NCBI RefSeq assembly: GCF_004004565.1
Contig: NZ_SACM01000002.1
Location: forward strand, 520,398 to 584,397
Source of the DNA: Inhella crocodyli
GTDB taxonomy: Bacteria; Pseudomonadota; Gammaproteobacteria; Burkholderiales; Burkholderiaceae_C
DNA length: 64,000 nt
Reading direction: 5' to 3'
A program made the translations under genes and the position numbers. Position 1 is the stretch's first letter. The number at the start of each line of letters is the position of its first letter. Below the pieces are notes generated by a model, which was given only the letters and a program-made list of their open reading frames with translations, made no database searches and was not told where the DNA came from. Positions 62,197-64,000 of this stretch are shown here, piece by piece.

Positions 62197-62310
62197 TTGA
62201 ACGTTTAAACGTTCGAGTATTTAAACGTTCAAGGGTTTCGATGCAATCGAGCAACGGAATTCCAAACGCGTCACGAACGTTCGCAAGAAATCGCTTGGTG
62301 ATTTGCGAAC
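62197..62310. repeat. GTTC/GAAC repeat cluster between nrdA and nrdB
   Basis: AT-rich DNA with nested symmetry. The 13-bp arms TTGAACGTTTAAA (62197-62209) and TTTAAACGTTCAA (62220-62232) form a perfect inverted repeat with a 10-nt loop. GAACGTTTAAACGTTC (62199-62214) is itself a 16-bp palindrome. TTTAAACGTTC recurs 16 bp apart. A further inverted repeat GTTCGCAA (62279-62286) / TTGCGAAC (62303-62310) lies closer to nrdB. It looks like an operator region; the binding protein is unknown. A possible promoter TTGGTG-N18-GATAAT (62295-62324) lies next to it. Confidence 0.75.
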
Positions 62311-62344
62311 AGTGATTTGATAATTTGCAAGAAGAGGAACGCCC

Positions 62345-63484
62345 ATGTTGCATTGGGAAGACGAAGCCAAAACCAGCAATCCTTTTGCTGCACCGCCCTC
62401 GGGCTCGATGACCGGCCATGCCCCGGTCGGCGCCAGCGTCACCCCTTCCCACGGTTCCGACACGGCGCACCGCGTGAACGTCGCGGACAAACGCATCATC
62501 AATGCGAAGACCGACGTCAACCAATTGGTGCCCTTCAAGTACAAGTGGGCTTGGGAAAAGTACCTCGCCACCTGCGCCAACCATTGGATGCCGCAGGAAG
62601 TGAACATGAGCCGCGACATCGCGCTCTGGAAAGATCCGAACGGTTTGACGGACGACGAGCGCCGCATCATCAAGCGCAACCTCGGTTTCTTCGTGACCGC
62701 CGATTCGCTGGCCGCCAACAACATCGTGTTGGGCACCTACCGGCACATCACGGCGCCCGAATGCCGCCAGTTTTTGCTGCGGCAGGCATTTGAAGAGGCG
62801 ATCCACACCCACGCCTACCAGTACATCGTGGAGTCGCTGGGCCTGGACGAGGGCGAAATCTTCAACGCCTACAACGAGGTGCCCTCGATCCGCGACAAGG
62901 ACGAGTTCCTGATCCCCTTCATCGAGGCGATCATGGACCCCGCCTTCAAGACGGGCACGCCGCAGGCCGACCAGACCTTGCTCAAGAGCCTGATCGTCTT
63001 CGCGTGCTTGATGGAGGGCCTGTTCTTCTACGTTGGGTTCACGCAGATTTTGGCGATGGGTCGCCAAAACAAGATGACGGGCGCGGCCGAGCAGTACCAG
63101 TACATCCTGCGCGATGAATCGATGCACTGCAATTTCGGCATCGACCTGATCAACGCGTTGAAGATGGAAAACCCCCATCTCTGGACGGCCGAGTTCAAGG
63201 CGGAAATCAAGGCCTTGTTCTTGAAGGCCGTGGAGCTGGAGTACCGCTACGCCGAGGACACCATGCCCCGTGGTGTCTTGGGATTGAATGCCGCGATGTT
63301 CAAGGGTTACCTGCGCTACATCGCCAACCGCCGTGCGGTGCAGATTGGATTGGATCCCTTGTTCCCGAACGAGGAAAACCCTTTCCCTTGGATGAGCGAA
63401 ATGATCGACCTGAAGAAGGAACGCAACTTCTTCGAAACCCGGGTCATCGAATACCAGAGCGGTGGGGCACTGAGCTGGGATTGA
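62345..63484 (+). CDS. nrdB: Ribonucleoside-diphosphate reductase class Ia, beta subunit
   Basis: A 379-aa di-iron, tyrosyl-radical subunit that activates NrdA. The [12 protein letters not shown] segment holds a metal glutamate, histidine and the radical tyrosine in E. coli-like spacing. Further ligands lie in [12 protein letters not shown]. The ATG at 62345 follows GAAGAGGA. The separate, repeat-rich AT region upstream suggests that nrdB has its own promoter besides read-through from nrdA. Like ftsA, it uses TTG leucine codons more than neighbours. Confidence 0.96.
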   Translation: MLHWEDEAKTSNPFAAPPSGSMTGHAPVGASVTPSHGSDTAHRVNVADKRIINAKTDVNQLVPFKYKWAWEKYLATCANHWMPQEVNMSRDIALWKDPNGLTDDERRIIKRNLGFFVTADSLAANNIVLGTYRHITAPECRQFLLRQAFEEAIHTHAYQYIVESLGLDEGEIFNAYNEVPSIRDKDEFLIPFIEAIMDPAFKTGTPQADQTLLKSLIVFACLMEGLFFYVGFTQILAMGRQNKMTGAAEQYQYILRDESMHCNFGIDLINALKMENPHLWTAEFKAEIKALFLKAVELEYRYAEDTMPRGVLGLNAAMFKGYLRYIANRRAVQIGLDPLFPNEENPFPWMSEMIDLKKERNFFETRVIEYQSGGALSWD

Positions 63485-63708
63485 TGAGCGGGCCCGAGGC
63501 AGGGGCCGGGTTGATCTGACGACGAGGTTGGTGATGCAAACAACGGTCGCTGGTGGCATTCAGGCGCAGAACCTGGAGTGCCAGCGGCCTTCGAAATTCA
63601 TTGCGCAAGCGCCAGCACCCGGGTGCTGGCGGGCGTGCAGTGAATGACCGTACCGCCGCAATACGGTTGTAGGCGGACGGTGTTCTTCCCTTGATCAAGG
63701 AGATAACC
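63485..63708. other. Spacer between nrdB and the H1-like gene
   Basis: 224 bp without a credible gene. It contains a perfect palindrome CGCCAGCACCCGGGTGCTGGCG-type hairpin (63610-63631, 11-bp arms with no loop bases) and a ribosome-binding site AAGGAG (63697-63702) before ATG 63709. The long minus-strand open frame crossing this region is a shadow of the downstream repeats. Confidence 0.6.
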
Positions 63709-64000
63709 ATGGCAACTGCAACGAAGAAGGCCGCCCCGGCCAAGAAGGCCGCTCCGGCCAAGAAGGCCGCCGCCAAGCCGGCCGCCAAGCCCGCCGCAAA
63801 GAAGGCTGCTGCCAAGCCGGCCGCCAAGCCCGCCGCGAAGAAGGCTGCTGCCAAGCCGGCCGCCAAGCCCGCTGCGAAGAAGGCTGCTGCCAAGCCGGCC
63901 GCCAAGCCCGCTGCGAAGAAGGCTGCTGCCAAGCCGGCCGCCAAGCCCGCTGCGAAGAAGGCTGCTGCCAAGCCGGCCGCCAAGCCCGCTGCGAAGAAGG
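63709..64000 (+). CDS. Histone H1-like Lys/Ala/Pro repeat protein (3' end outside window)
   Basis: Begins MATATKKAAPAKKAAPAKK and continues as tandem 13-residue units AAAKPAAKPAAKK. The composition (Lys, Ala, Pro only) is that of bacterial H1/Hc1-like nucleoid proteins that bind DNA through charge, as found near nrdB in many Burkholderiales. ATG 63709 has AAGGAG 6 nt upstream. The gene runs past the window edge, so total length and any C-terminal domain are unknown. Confidence 0.88.
   Translation, partial: MATATKKAAPAKKAAPAKKAAAKPAAKPAAKKAAAKPAAKPAAKKAAAKPAAKPAAKKAAAKPAAKPAAKKAAAKPAAKPAAKKAAAKPAAKPAAKK
63766..63999 (+). repeat. 39-bp tandem repeat array in the H1-like gene
   Basis: Six complete 39-bp units (63766, 63805, 63844, 63883, 63922, 63961), each coding for AAAKPAAKPAAKK. 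Units 2-6 are almost identical at DNA level, differing by a few synonymous bases such as GCC/GCT. The array continues beyond the window. Such arrays change copy number easily and are prone to assembly errors. Confidence 0.95.

Noticed and set aside
63444..63983. Minus-strand open frame with repeated Ala/Gly/Leu/Phe units resembling a membrane or glycine-rich repeat protein
   Set aside because: It is the exact antisense of the H1-like 39-bp repeats. The plus strand has a ribosome-binding site and a known composition, and the minus strand has no start signal in the window.

Overview
This is a GC-rich stretch of chromosome from a betaproteobacterium, almost certainly order Burkholderiales. The Rubrivivax/Leptothrix/Roseateles/Inhella side of that order is my best guess, but the sequence alone does not fix the genus. 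The basis is gene order: bioA-bioF-bioD-bioB; a complete mraZ-to-ftsZ division and cell-wall cluster followed by lpxC; miaB and ftsY flanking a tRNA; and ffh-ccsA-pilS-pilR-ampD-nrdA-nrdB followed by a lysine/alanine-repeat H1-like protein. Almost all of the window is coding. Genes commonly overlap by 1-8 nt through ATGA, GTGA or TTGA junctions. I see no transposase, integrase, phage gene, CRISPR array or attachment site.

Layout. 1-5255: biotin operon (bioA truncated by the window edge, bioF, an inserted response-regulator diguanylate cyclase, bioD, bioB). 5287-6248: two small membrane proteins. 6333-9241: biotin-dependent carboxylase alpha subunit plus HMG-CoA lyase (leucine/isovalerate catabolism). 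9260-16682 (minus strand): an EAL phosphodiesterase, a YgiQ radical SAM protein, and a lone molybdopterin oxidoreductase coupled to a PilZ protein. 16862-23643: a DEDD exonuclease, a small secreted protein, pyrC, a NYN-LOTUS protein, a DUF3025 protein, RNase P RNA, a Bcr/CflA exporter and an alpha-carbonic-anhydrase-like secreted protein with an altered active site. 23885-41549: the dcw cluster, all on the plus strand, ending near an intrinsic terminator (41582-41608), then lpxC.

42777-50570 is mostly minus strand: a heterodimeric ABC exporter, ruvC, cdsA, an acyltransferase, miaB and a small periplasmic protein, followed by tRNA-Met. From 50775 come ftsY (plus), a DUF2726-like gene and ffh (minus). 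Then plus strand to the end: a CcsA/YpjD-type membrane protein, a PP0621-type protein, pilS, pilR, ampD, nrdA, nrdB and the start of the H1-like gene.

How the parts work together. Biotin made by the first operon is the cofactor of the carboxylase next to it. The dcw genes build lipid II and the divisome, lpxC commits to lipid A, and ampD recycles cell-wall fragments. ftsY and ffh are the receptor and GTPase of signal-recognition-particle targeting. nrdA carries a paired NrdR operator over a good sigma-70 promoter, so deoxynucleotide supply is probably under NrdR control. Three c-di-GMP-type proteins (GGDEF, EAL, PilZ) lie within the first 17 kb.

This is mainly core genome, and I do not see a clear undescribed multi-gene system. 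The items most worth a second look are: the carbonic-anhydrase-like protein missing a zinc ligand; MurD with a roughly 100-residue acidic insert; an RNase P RNA with an expanded peripheral domain; the repeat-rich nrdA-nrdB spacer; an in-frame hexanucleotide repeat in ftsW; and the pyrC/NYN-LOTUS/DUF3025 string.
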